Translations under genes and position numbers: made by a program
NCBI RefSeq assembly: GCF_900111685.1
Contig: NZ_FOHX01000007.1
Coordinates: 297,986-361,985 of the forward strand
Source of the DNA: Nonomuraea wenchangensis
GTDB lineage: Bacteria > Actinomycetota > Actinomycetes > Streptosporangiales > Streptosporangiaceae
Direction of reading: 5' to 3'
DNA: 64,000 bases
Part shown: in pieces, positions 1 through 8,618 of the stretch
Position numbering within the stretch: position 1 is the stretch's first letter
Layout of the letters: each line of letters begins with the position of its first letter
Notes under the pieces: model-generated
Database searches by the model: none
What the model saw: only the letters and a program-made list of their open reading frames with translations
What the model was told of the DNA's origin: nothing

Positions 1-472
1 ACGTCAGCCACCGCCCGAGCAGCGGCACCGACTCCGGCACCGGGTAGGGCCCGTCGGCGCGGCGGAAGCGGGTGGAGCGGCCGAGCAGCCGGGTGAAGGC
101 CACGCCGCCGGTGTTGGGCACGACGAGCTGCGGCGCGTCGAGCGCCCGCTCGTACGGGTCACCGCCACGCCGCTCGACCGTCTCGGTGTCGGCCGTGAAG
201 CTCTCCACGTACGGCAGCAGCACCCCGGCCAGCTCGGCCGCCCACGCGAAGCGCAGGTCACGGTTGCGCGGCTGGGGCACCACGAGCAGGCGCGGCCGGT
301 CGCGGTCGTCGCCGAGCATCGCGGCGAGCGGCGCGGCGGCCTCGCCGGACAGCCGCAGCGGCACGAACACCATCGGCCGCGCCGACAGATGGCAGTGCCG
401 CACGGTCGCGACCGGCTGGGCGATGCCCTCGTCCAGGGCCCGCAGCCGGGCCAGCGAGGTCAGCAGGCTCAC
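1..472 (-). CDS. Unknown protein, third gene of the left-edge nuclease operon (C-terminus outside window)
   Basis: The GTG start lies 3 bases after the stop of the nuclease gene, and the reading frame stays open for 157 codons to the window edge. The visible part starts VSLLTSLARLRALDEG. It contains a hydrophobic RLLVVPQPRN strand and an LVVPNTGG segment, but no domain I can name. Its position as the last visible member of a three-gene cluster with 4-base or shorter junctions implies co-expression with the nuclease at 476-1636. The function is unknown. The frame was chosen for its coupling and codon bias; the overlapping antisense frames look like high-GC shadows. Confidence 0.7.
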   Translation of the reverse strand, partial: MSLLTSLARLRALDEGIAQPVATVRHCHLSARPMVFVPLRLSGEAAAPLAAMLGDDRDRPRLLVVPQPRNRDLRFAWAAELAGVLLPYVESFTADTETVERRGGDPYERALDAPQLVVPNTGGVAFTRLLGRSTRFRRADGPYPVPESVPLLGRWLT

Positions 473-475
473 TTG

Positions 476-1636
476 TCACACACTCCCGAGGCACTCCCTG
501 CGCAGGCGTTCGGCGTTGCGCAGCAGCCGGGCGATCTCCTCCTGGCCCTCGGCCGGGTCGCGGCTGCCGTCGGCCAGGCCCAGGGCCTCGGCCACGGACG
601 CCACCCCGCCGAGCTCGTCGCGCACCTGACGGCCGAGCAGGTCGGAGGCGCCCTCCTGGCGGGCCTCGTCCCGGCAGAAGAAGCACAGGTCGCAGGTGGA
701 CAGGCAGTCCGGCGCGTAGCGGGCGGTGGTCCTGCGCACCGCGTCGGCCAGCTCGGCGACCGGCCGGGTGGGCCGGCCGTCCTCGCCGGGGCGCAGGTCG
801 AAGGTGAGGTCCTCGGGCAGGCCGGCCATCAGCCTGTCGAGGGTCGTCATGCGGGCGAGCTGGCGGCGCAGCACGGCGAGCTGGCGGCGTACGTCCACCA
901 GGGTGGCGACCGGGCGGTTGGCGAAGTTCTCGGGGCAGACCAGCACCACGTCGTGGGAGACCCGCAGCGGGTCGTGGCCCAGCTCCTCCAGCAGGGTGCG
1001 CAGCGCCAGGACGTACACCGCGGCCTGCCTGGCCGCCGCGGCCGCCGCCGACGGCTCGGCCTGCCCGTCGATCACCGCGAACGACTTGATCTCCACGATG
1101 TGGAAGCGTCCGCCGAGCTGGAAGGCCACCACGTCGGGCTCCAGGAACGCGGTGTGCCCGGCGATGGTGAGGGCGAGCAGCGGATGGTCGTAGAGCGTGC
1201 CCGCGTCGTCCTCGCCGCGCGCCGCCCGGTCGATCAGGGAGCGGGTGTGGGCGTGGCGCAGGTGCGCGCCGCTCCGGGCGTCGGCGTTCTCGCCGACGTT
1301 CTCGACGTCGTGGTAGGCGACCTCGGCGACCGGCAGGCGCAGCAGCTCGCGCAGCATCCGCAGCAGCTCCGCGCAGCCGTCGGCCTTGACCAGCGCCTCG
1401 AACGCGTTGCCGCGGGTGATCGCGAACGGCGACTGCCCGAACGGCGCGGGGAAGCCGAGATGGCGGGCGGCGGCGTCCTTGTCGAGCCCGGCGCCGTCCA
1501 TGAGGGCGCGGCGGGCGCAGCCGGGGTTGGCGGCGAGCGCCGCGATGGCGCGGGCGTCGTGGGGGCGCGGCGGCGTGGTGCCGCGCAGCGCGTCGAGCCG
1601 GTGCGCGGGGTCGCCCTCGCGCTTCAAGCCGCTCAC
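476..1636 (-). CDS. RecB/Cas4-like PD-(D/E)XK nuclease with C-terminal cysteine cluster
   Basis: This 386-residue protein carries the full RecB-family nuclease signature. It has GNAFE at 76-80, a Pro-Asp (D168), an E-x-K triad (E182, K184) about 14 residues later, and a Q-x3-Y motif (Q204, Y208). Cysteines at 40, 311, 315, 318 and 321 match the one-plus-three layout that holds a 4Fe-4S cluster in Cas4 and AddB nucleases, with one extra Cys. The GTG start overlaps the preceding stop as GTGA. I infer a DNA exonuclease or endonuclease used in repair or defence; no helicase is visible in this window. Confidence is high for the fold and low for the role. Confidence 0.8.
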   Translation of the reverse strand: MSGLKREGDPAHRLDALRGTTPPRPHDARAIAALAANPGCARRALMDGAGLDKDAAARHLGFPAPFGQSPFAITRGNAFEALVKADGCAELLRMLRELLRLPVAEVAYHDVENVGENADARSGAHLRHAHTRSLIDRAARGEDDAGTLYDHPLLALTIAGHTAFLEPDVVAFQLGGRFHIVEIKSFAVIDGQAEPSAAAAAARQAAVYVLALRTLLEELGHDPLRVSHDVVLVCPENFANRPVATLVDVRRQLAVLRRQLARMTTLDRLMAGLPEDLTFDLRPGEDGRPTRPVAELADAVRRTTARYAPDCLSTCDLCFFCRDEARQEGASDLLGRQVRDELGGVASVAEALGLADGSRDPAEGQEEIARLLRNAERLRRECLGSV

Positions 1637-2406
1637 GTGGCGTACTCCTTCTTGATCGTGCTCAGCGTAGCGGCGCCGAACAGGCGGGCGACGTCATCAA
1701 GCTGCCGCGCGGCGCGTCGCGCCAGCTCCGCGCGGTCGCGCGTGTCGCGCGGGGCGTGCACGGCCAGCTCGGCGCGGGCCGCCGCGATCACCCGGTCCGG
1801 GTCGGGCGGGCCGAGCGAGCCGTCGGTGGCGCCGGGGATGTTCCTGGCCATGCGCAGGAGTAACCGGGCCGCCCGCGGGTCGCCCTGCTCGCGCCCGGCC
1901 ACGGCGATCGCGCAGGTCAGGAAGTCGACGCGGGGGCTGAGCGGCCCGACCACGCGCCGCTCCAGCGGCCAGGCGCTCAGCGTGAGCAGGCCGCGGGCGG
2001 GGGAGAGGCGGTCGGTCAGCGCGGCGCACAGATAGTACGGGCGCCCGTACGGCGCGGACCGGAACGAACGCTCCTCGTCCCTGCGCAGGCTGGTGAGCTG
2101 GGCGCTGCGGATCGTGCCGCCGAGGAACGCCTCGCTGACCGCCACCACCAGCCGCGGCTGGGCGGTCGCGCCGAGCAGCCGCAGCCCCTGGTGCACCTGC
2201 TCGCGCACGGTGACCAGCGGGGCCGTCCGCGCGGGGGGCTCCTCGGGCTGCTCGCCGCCCACCAGGGCGTCCCAGGCCCGCTCGGCGGCGCGCAGCTCGG
2301 CCCGCAGGCCGCGGGCGGCGCCGCCGTCCCGTGCGCGCATGGCCCTGCGCACGCCGGCCCGCAGCTCGTCGATGCGCCGTTCGAGCTCGTCCAGCCGGTC
2401 ACTCAT
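1633..2406 (-). CDS. Unknown protein, first gene of the nuclease operon
   Basis: This is a 257-residue protein. Residues 1-45 (MSDRLDELERRIDELR and onward) form an acidic/basic heptad stretch that looks like a coiled coil. The rest is a mixed alpha/beta region with no motif I recognise. The start was set at the ATG preceded by TACGCT seven bases upstream, so the gene is probably leaderless. A longer frame extends upstream but runs through promoter-like sequence. The last codons overlap the GTG of the nuclease gene by 4 bases, so the two are translationally coupled. A structural or adaptor role beside the nuclease is a guess. Confidence 0.7.
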   Translation of the reverse strand: MSDRLDELERRIDELRAGVRRAMRARDGGAARGLRAELRAAERAWDALVGGEQPEEPPARTAPLVTVREQVHQGLRLLGATAQPRLVVAVSEAFLGGTIRSAQLTSLRRDEERSFRSAPYGRPYYLCAALTDRLSPARGLLTLSAWPLERRVVGPLSPRVDFLTCAIAVAGREQGDPRAARLLLRMARNIPGATDGSLGPPDPDRVIAAARAELAVHAPRDTRDRAELARRAARQLDDVARLFGAATLSTIKKEYAT

Positions 2407-2413
2407 GTGCGCG

Positions 2414-2419
2414 AGCGTA
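2414..2419 (-). promoter_or_regulatory. Probable leaderless -10 box (TACGCT) for the nuclease operon
   Basis: TACGCT ends 7 bases before the ATG at 2406. There is no Shine-Dalgarno sequence, and no good -35 match was found. Confidence 0.4.
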
Positions 2420-2544
2420 CCAACAGTCCCAGCATTTTCCAGTAAATTGGCGGCGTTTCCGAAATCTACTTCGTAAAGGGGACCGGCCCTCCTCTTCCGA
2501 TCAACGCCGAGTAAAGGACGGGCCAACAGGGGACACTGGACCCT

Positions 2545-2997
2545 GTGAGCCGTGGGTTGCGTCATCTGCTGGGCGCCGTCGCCGGGCTGGCGGCCCTCGC
2601 CCCCGTCTACTACCTCACCGAGGCGGGCGCGCGGGCGCTGCGCGCGGGCACGGTGGCGGCCGGGCCGTCACCCGTCGGCCTCGGCTGCCTCCTGGCCGTC
2701 GCGGCGATCGTCGCGATGCTCACCGCCTGGCCCCCGGCGGCCCTCGCCTGCGGCCTGCCGCTCGCGGCGGCGGGCACGCTGTTCGCGCTCGACTCCACCG
2801 GCGCCATCGCGGCCGCGGCCACCCTCCCGTACGCCGGCGGCCTGCCCTGGACCCGGCCCGGCGCCGCCCCCTGGGCGGAGCCCGCCGAGCCGCCCGGCAC
2901 CATCGCCGGACTCACCGGCCTCTACGCGCTCATCGGCGTCGTCCTCGTGCTCTCGGCGCTCCTCCCGCGCGGCCGGCGATCTATCCTGGGCCCGTGA
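2545..2997 (+). CDS. Small integral membrane protein
   Basis: This is a 150-residue protein with four predicted membrane segments at about 5-23, 42-62, 64-84 and 122-142. A Pro/Ala-rich loop lies between the third and fourth. The GTG start is divergent from the nuclease operon. Its TGA overlaps the GTG of the following TetR gene by two bases (gtGA), suggesting the two may share transcripts. No family was recognised; a small transmembrane protein of unknown function is all that can be supported. Confidence 0.65.
   Translation: MSRGLRHLLGAVAGLAALAPVYYLTEAGARALRAGTVAAGPSPVGLGCLLAVAAIVAMLTAWPPAALACGLPLAAAGTLFALDSTGAIAAAATLPYAGGLPWTRPGAAPWAEPAEPPGTIAGLTGLYALIGVVLVLSALLPRGRRSILGP
2982..2987 (+). 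promoter_or_regulatory. Probable leaderless -10 box (TATCCT) for the TetR gene
   Basis: TATCCT ends 6 bases before the GTG at 2994, inside the 3' end of the upstream membrane-protein gene. This suggests an internal promoter that can drive the regulator on its own. Confidence 0.4.
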
Positions 2998-3617
2998 GCG
3001 GACGCGACCCCGACCGGCGCAGGGCGCTGCTCGACGCCGCCGACCGCGCCATCGCCGCCGAGGGCCCCGACGTGTCGATGGCCGCCATCGCCGCCGCCGC
3101 GGGCGTCACCAAGCCCATCCTCTACCGCCACTTCGGCGACCGGAGCGGCCTGTACGAGGCGCTCGCCGACCGGCACGTGCGCACCGTGATCGCCCGGCTC
3201 CGGCCGCGCTTCGCCGAGGCAGGCGGAGACCTGCGCGCCCGCGCGAGCGCCACCATCACCGCCTACCTCGACCTCGTCTCCGCCAACCTCAACCTCTACC
3301 GCTTCCTGTTCCACCGCGCCGGGGCCGAGGACGTCCGCGCCCGCTCCCGCGTCACCTCCCTCGTCCGCAGCCTCGGCGAGGAGCTGGGCGGCGTGCTCGC
3401 CGCCGAGGGGGTGGTGCCCGACCCGGCGCGGGCGCAGGTCCTCGGGCACGCCTTCGTCGGCATGGTGCAGACCACCGGCGACTGGTGGCTGGACCAGCCC
3501 GACCTCGACCGCGACCAGGTGGTGGAAAGCCTGGTCGACGTCATCACGGCCGCCGTCACCGGGCCGGAGCTCACTCGCCGAAGCGGGACAGCTTCCCGTG
3601 CCGCCGGGCGTACGTGA
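2994..3617 (+). CDS. TetR/AcrR family transcriptional regulator
   Basis: This is a 207-residue protein. Residues about 8-55 form a TetR helix-turn-helix containing MAAIAAAAGVTKPILYRHF and the usual Y-x-H-F-x-D-x-xGLY ending. The helical C-terminal half would bind a ligand and dimerise. Its last 47 bases overlap, tail to tail, the 3' end of the ABC permease gene on the other strand, so the two mRNAs are complementary at their ends. It is a plausible local repressor of the adjacent ABC-2 exporter, by analogy with many TetR/exporter pairs, but no operator was identified. Confidence 0.85.
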   Translation: MSGRDPDRRRALLDAADRAIAAEGPDVSMAAIAAAAGVTKPILYRHFGDRSGLYEALADRHVRTVIARLRPRFAEAGGDLRARASATITAYLDLVSANLNLYRFLFHRAGAEDVRARSRVTSLVRSLGEELGGVLAAEGVVPDPARAQVLGHAFVGMVQTTGDWWLDQPDLDRDQVVESLVDVITAAVTGPELTRRSGTASRAAGRT

Positions 3618-4403
3618 GCGCCCACGCGAACAACCCCACCGTGGCCGCCAGATAGACCACGTCGAGCCCGGCCGCCCAGGCCAGCCGGTCCCACGGCACC
3701 GGGCCGCCGGACAGGACCGTGCGCATGCCCTCGAACACGTGCGAGGCGGGCAGGAACTCCGACACCGCCCGCAGCGGCGCGGGCAGCACGGACACCGGGT
3801 AGAAGATCCCGGCCAGCGGCTGCACCATGAACACGAGGGACCAGGCGATGACCTGCGCGTTCTCGCCGAAGCGGAGCACCGCCGCGATGCCGACCAGCCC
3901 GAGCGACCAGCCGAGCACGAGCAGCACCCCCATGAACGGCACCAGCCCCACGCCGATCGTGGTCACGCCGAAGCCGTACAGGCCGAGGGCGAGCGCCGCC
4001 ATCACGGCCAGCGCGAAGACCACCTTGCCCAGCGAGAACAGCACGAGACCGGCCAGGTACTCGGCGCTGGACAGCGGGCTGACCTGCACGTTCAGCAGGT
4101 TTCGCGACCAGATGTCCTCCAGGAAGGCGATCGAGATCTCGTTGCTGGCCTTCTGCAGCACCTGCCACAGCAGCACCGCCCCCAGCAGGAACGTCACCGC
4201 GAACGGCACCCGCTGCGCCCGCAGGAACAGCGTCATGAACCCCCACAGCACCAGCTCCACGCTGGGCCAGAAGAAGATCTCGAAGACGCGGACCGGGCTG
4301 CGCCGCAGCGCCGCGAAGTCGCGCCGGACCACGCCCATGACCCGGGTGCGCCGGGCGGCGAGGCCGAGCGGCGGCAGCGTCAGCGTGGAAGCCTGTGACA
4401 TGC

Positions 4404-4407
<4 letters not shown>
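3571..4407 (-). CDS. ABC-2 type transporter permease
   Basis: This 278-residue membrane protein has about six hydrophobic segments, including FEIFFWPSVELVLWGF and VIAWSLVFMVQPLAGIFYPV, the latter typical of ABC-2 exporter permeases. The start at 4407 was chosen because its ATG overlaps the TGA of the ATPase gene (ATGA). It pairs with the upstream ATPase to form an efflux ABC transporter for drugs, lipids or polysaccharide. The substrate cannot be told from the sequence. Its 3' end overlaps the convergent TetR gene by 47 bases. Confidence 0.85.
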
Positions 4408-5123
<716 letters not shown>

Positions 5124-5168
5124 CGCTCAAGGGTGCGGCCCACGACCGCGCGGCGGCAACGCATTTTC

Positions 5169-6137
5169 TCAGGTGTGCTCGCGCAGCATCCGCAGCAGGT
5201 CCCACTCGGTCTCGCACACCCGCCGCCCGATCGCCGCCAGCTCCACCGACCTGGCGCCGCCGCGCAGGTGCCGCATGGTCTGCATGACGCAGATGACGCC
5301 CCACTTGAGCACGCCGAACGTCTCCCACCAGCGCAGCGCGTCGCGGTCCACCTTCGCGCCGCCCGCCTCCTCATAGGCGGCGATCAGCTCGTCGTAGCCG
5401 CCGAACCCGCCGACGGGCAGCGGCGAGCCGAACCGCCATGCCTTCACGCACAGCCACCCCAGATCCTCCAGGGGGTCGCCGGCGTGGGCCAGCTCCCAGT
5501 CGAGCACGGCCCGTACGCCCTCAGGCCCGACGATGAGGTTGCCGTTGCGGAAGTCGCCGTGCACCACGGCGGCCGGCCCGGCGGGCGGACGGGACGCGGC
5601 CAGCCGCCGCAACGCCAGCTCGAACACCGGGTGCGGCTCGCCGAGCAGGTCGAGCACGTCCCGCCAGCGCGCCAGCGGGTCGGCGCCGGCGCCGGGGTCG
5701 GGCGGCAGGCTGGACAGCGGCATCCGGTGCACGGCGGCCAGCGCCCGCCCGCACTGGGCGGCCAGCAGCGGCCGGGCGGCGGCGTAGGCGTCGTCGCGCA
5801 GGATCCGGCGCGGGATCGTCTCCCCGTCCACCCGTTCCATCAGCACGTACGGCACCCCGCCCACCGACCCGGCGGCGACGATCCGCGGCACCGGCACGCC
5901 GGACCCGGCCGCCGCCCGCATGAGCCGCGCCTCCGCCTCCAGCGTGGTGCCCGCCTCCCCGGCCCCGCCGGGCGAGTCGAGCCGCAGCACCAGCTCGTGC
6001 CGTTCGCCGCCGGGCGCGGCGATGTCCAGGGCCCAGGTCTCCCGTGACGCCCCGCCGGGGAGCCGTACCCGGTGGGGGAGCGCGGCCTGCGGGCCGAACA
6101 CCTCCGCCACCACGGCGGCGACGGTGTCGCCGCTCAC
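5169..6137 (-). CDS. Aminoglycoside-phosphotransferase-like kinase (LvaA / ACAD10-11 kinase-domain type)
   Basis: This 322-residue member of the APH fold has the catalytic loop VVHGDFRNGNL and the metal-binding LDWELAHAGDP segment. The LGWLCVKAWRFG block that follows is typical of the phosphotransferases paired with acyl-CoA dehydrogenases. Its GTG overlaps the dehydrogenase stop as GTGA, so the two are co-translated. In mammalian ACAD10/ACAD11 the same two domains are fused, and in Pseudomonas the separate kinase LvaA phosphorylates a 4-hydroxyacyl-CoA. I infer hydroxyacyl-CoA kinase activity rather than antibiotic resistance. Confidence 0.8.
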   Translation of the reverse strand: MSGDTVAAVVAEVFGPQAALPHRVRLPGGASRETWALDIAAPGGERHELVLRLDSPGGAGEAGTTLEAEARLMRAAAGSGVPVPRIVAAGSVGGVPYVLMERVDGETIPRRILRDDAYAAARPLLAAQCGRALAAVHRMPLSSLPPDPGAGADPLARWRDVLDLLGEPHPVFELALRRLAASRPPAGPAAVVHGDFRNGNLIVGPEGVRAVLDWELAHAGDPLEDLGWLCVKAWRFGSPLPVGGFGGYDELIAAYEEAGGAKVDRDALRWWETFGVLKWGVICVMQTMRHLRGGARSVELAAIGRRVCETEWDLLRMLREHT

Positions 6138-7324
6138 CGGAGACCGAACTCCCAGTTGCCGCCGGCCGCGTACGAGCCGAGGATGCGCCGGCCGACCGAG
6201 TCGATGTGCACCTCGTCGGGCCCGTCGTAGATGCGTCCGGCCCGCGCGTGCCGGTACATCCGGTCGAGCGGCGTGTCGCCGGTCAGCCCGGCCGCGCCGT
6301 GCACCTGGATGGCCCGGTCGATGACGTTGTGCAGCATCCGCGCGCCGACGACCTTGATCGCGCCGATCTCCACGCGGGCGTCGGAGCCTGCGTCGATCGC
6401 CTCGGCGGCGTTGAGCGTGAGCAGCCGGGCCGACTGGATCTCGGCGTAGGAGTCGAACACGTGCTGGCGCATGAGCTGCTTCTTCGCCAGCGGCTCGCCG
6501 AACGCGGTGCGCTCGTGCAGCCGCCGGCACATCAGGTCGAAGGCCCGCTGCGCCTGCCCGAGCCAGCGCATGCAGTGGAAGATGCGCCCCGGCCCGAGGC
6601 GTTTCTGCGCGATGACGAAGCCGCGGCCCCGCTCGCCCAGCAGGTTGGAGGCGGGCACCCGGACGTTGTCGTAGCGCACCTCGCAGTGCGCGCCGTCCAG
6701 CCCGAGCACGGGCGTGTCGCGCACGATCGTGTAGCCGGGCGTGTCGGTCGGCACCAGGATCATGGAGAAGGCCAGGTGCGGCGGCGCGTCGGGCTCGGTG
6801 CGGCACATCACGGTCGTGTACGCCGCCCGCGAGGCCCCGGTGGTGAACCACTTGTGCCCGTTGATCACCCACTCGTCCCCGTCGAGCACGGCGTTCGTGC
6901 GGATCTGGGTGGGGTCGGAGCTGGAGACGCCCGGCTCGGTCATGGCGAAGCTGGGCGAGATGTCGCCGCGCACCAGCGGCTGCAGGTAGCGCTCGCGCTG
7001 CTCGGGCGAGGCGTGCTCGTGCAGCATGAGCGAGTCCTGGAGGGTGTACGTGCCGAGCGCGAGCTGGCCGAACTCGCTGCGTCCCTGCACCTCGTTGACG
7101 TAGACGTAGTCGAGGAACGGCAGCCCGCCGCCGCCCAGCTCACGCGGGTGGCCGAGCGCCCACAGGCCCTCCTTCTTCGCCGCGGCCCGCAGGTCCGCGA
7201 GCGCCGCCTCGGCGGCGGGCCCGCCCTCGTGCAGCACCGGCTCTGCGGGCTCGACCCGCTCGGTCATGAACGTGTGGACGGCGTCGCGGACGGGCCGGAC
7301 GCTCGCGGGCACGGCGAAGCTCAT
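6134..7324 (-). CDS. Acyl-CoA dehydrogenase family protein (ACAD11-like)
   Basis: This 396-residue flavoenzyme has the acyl-CoA dehydrogenase landmarks: FAMTEPGVSSSD, WVINGHKWFTTGA, the middle beta-domain, and a C-terminal QVHGAAGLTGDTPLDRMYRH flavin/subunit contact. It starts at ATG 7324 and is coupled to the kinase gene downstream. In the proposed pathway the kinase phosphorylates the hydroxyl of a 4-hydroxyacyl-CoA, and this enzyme eliminates phosphate to give an enoyl-CoA for beta-oxidation. The domain call is firm; the substrate is inferred from the pairing. Confidence 0.88.
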   Translation of the reverse strand: MSFAVPASVRPVRDAVHTFMTERVEPAEPVLHEGGPAAEAALADLRAAAKKEGLWALGHPRELGGGGLPFLDYVYVNEVQGRSEFGQLALGTYTLQDSLMLHEHASPEQRERYLQPLVRGDISPSFAMTEPGVSSSDPTQIRTNAVLDGDEWVINGHKWFTTGASRAAYTTVMCRTEPDAPPHLAFSMILVPTDTPGYTIVRDTPVLGLDGAHCEVRYDNVRVPASNLLGERGRGFVIAQKRLGPGRIFHCMRWLGQAQRAFDLMCRRLHERTAFGEPLAKKQLMRQHVFDSYAEIQSARLLTLNAAEAIDAGSDARVEIGAIKVVGARMLHNVIDRAIQVHGAAGLTGDTPLDRMYRHARAGRIYDGPDEVHIDSVGRRILGSYAAGGNWEFGLR

Positions 7325-7387
7325 GCATGGATCTCAGCCGAATATCGTTGCCCAGTCAACGGCAGGGGCAACGGTAGGGGCAACGGT

Positions 7388-8170
7388 CTAGGGCAGCCAG
7401 CTCACCTTGCCGCGCAGGAAGGCGTACCCGACGAAGGCCACCGCGTCGATGAGCGTGTGCGCCACGATCAGCGGCATCGTCCGCCCCCACCGCTGGTAGG
7501 CCCGGCCGAACACCACGCCCATCACCACGTTCCCGACGAACCCGCCGAACCCCTGATACAGGTGGTACGACCCGCGCAGCAGCGACGACACCACGACCGC
7601 CCGCCACGGCGACCAGCCGGCCTGCCCCAGCCGGTGCAGCAGGTAGCCGGCGACCAGCACCTCCTCCAGCACGCCGTTCTGCGCCGCGGCCAGCAGCAGC
7701 ACCGGCACCTGCCACCACACCTCCGGCAGCGCGCCGGGCACGACGGTGAGGTTGACCCCGACGGCCTGCACCACCAGGTAGAACGCCAGCCCGCTGCCGC
7801 CGATCAGGGCCGCGAGCAGCGCGCCGCGCAGCAGGTCGCGGCGCGGCTCGCGCAGGTCCGCGCCGATCGTACGCAGCGACTCGCCGGAGCGCACCAGCAG
7901 GTAAGCCACCAGCCCCACCGGCGCCACCGCGATGGCGATCTGGGCGAGCTGCAGCGACAGGTCCAACCACGGCCGTCCGGGGGCCATCGAGCCGACGAGC
8001 ACGGCCTGCTGGCTCTTCAGCTCCTTCGGCGCGGTGAGCGCCCCGATCAGCCGGATGAGCGCGATCAGCCCGCTCGCGCCGAGCGAGACCGACATCACGA
8101 CGAAGATCTCGGCCCCGATGAGCCGGGGCGTGAGTGCCGGAAGGGCCGCGGGCGGCGACTGCGTGCTCAT
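7388..8170 (-). CDS. CPBP family intramembrane metalloprotease
   Basis: This is a 260-residue polytopic membrane protein with the three CPBP/Abi motifs: NGVLEEVLVAGYL with the catalytic Glu pair, LLRGSYHLYQG with a His, and IVAHTLIDAV with the last His and Asp. About seven hydrophobic segments are visible. It is probably transcribed without a leader from the TAATCT box. It sits between the dehydrogenase/kinase pair and the divergent DUF6285 gene. Family members cut prenylated or membrane peptides; no substrate is evident here. Confidence 0.85.
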   Translation of the reverse strand: MSTQSPPAALPALTPRLIGAEIFVVMSVSLGASGLIALIRLIGALTAPKELKSQQAVLVGSMAPGRPWLDLSLQLAQIAIAVAPVGLVAYLLVRSGESLRTIGADLREPRRDLLRGALLAALIGGSGLAFYLVVQAVGVNLTVVPGALPEVWWQVPVLLLAAAQNGVLEEVLVAGYLLHRLGQAGWSPWRAVVVSSLLRGSYHLYQGFGGFVGNVVMGVVFGRAYQRWGRTMPLIVAHTLIDAVAFVGYAFLRGKVSWLP

Positions 8171-8176
8171 GAGCGC

Positions 8177-8182
8177 AGATTA
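8177..8182 (-). promoter_or_regulatory. Probable leaderless -10 box (TAATCT) for the CPBP protease gene
   Basis: TAATCT lies 6 bases upstream of the ATG at 8170, and no ribosome-binding site is present. Confidence 0.45.
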
Positions 8183-8238
8183 GCCGTAACCGCCATCGGA
8201 CCCGGATAAAGGGCACAGGCGTGTGCTAGAAGGAAGCC

Positions 8239-8598
8239 ATGACGCGAACCGGATCGTCCCCGGGTCTCCACGACGTCCCCACGGCCGCGCAGCTCGTGGC
8301 CGCGGTGCGCGACTTCCTCGAGAGCGACGTGCTGCCGGCCGTGGAGGGTCGCACGCGCTTCCACACCCGCGTCGCGATCAACGTGCTCGGCATGGTGGAG
8401 CGGGAGATCGAGCTGGGCCCGGCCCAGGCGGAGGAGCACGCCGCCCGCCTGGCCGCGCTCGGCGTGGCCGACGACGCCGAGCTGGCCGCCGCCGTCCGCG
8501 ACGGCCGCCTGCCCGACGACCACGCGCTGGTGAGCGCCCTGGAGCAGGCGGTGCGGGCGAAGCTGGAGGTCGCCAACCCCGCCCACCTCCATGGTTGA
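8239..8598 (+). CDS. DUF6285 family small protein (LvaB-like)
   Basis: This 119-residue helical protein has the pattern PTAAQLVAAVRDFLESDVLPA, RFHTRVAINVLGMVEREIELG and a C-terminal KLEVANPAHL. To my knowledge this is the DUF6285 family, found next to APH-like kinases and acyl-CoA dehydrogenases. The small partner LvaB of the Pseudomonas LvaA kinase appears to be of this type. An AGAAGGA ribosome-binding site precedes the ATG. It is divergent from the kinase operon about 2 kb away, with the CPBP gene between. I infer a kinase activator or subunit. Confidence 0.7.
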   Translation: MTRTGSSPGLHDVPTAAQLVAAVRDFLESDVLPAVEGRTRFHTRVAINVLGMVEREIELGPAQAEEHAARLAALGVADDAELAAAVRDGRLPDDHALVSALEQAVRAKLEVANPAHLHG

Positions 8599-8618
8599 CC
8601 AGCCCAGTGTGAGGCAGC

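Noticed and set aside
389..2035. A 548-codon open frame on the plus strand over the nuclease operon
   Set aside because: The composition is Gln/Val/Gly/Arg-rich with no motif, while the minus frame has the complete nuclease signature and overlapping starts.
5169..6137. Aminoglycoside resistance gene
   Set aside because: The APH fold is shared, but tight coupling to an acyl-CoA dehydrogenase and a nearby DUF6285 gene fits an acyl-CoA kinase better.
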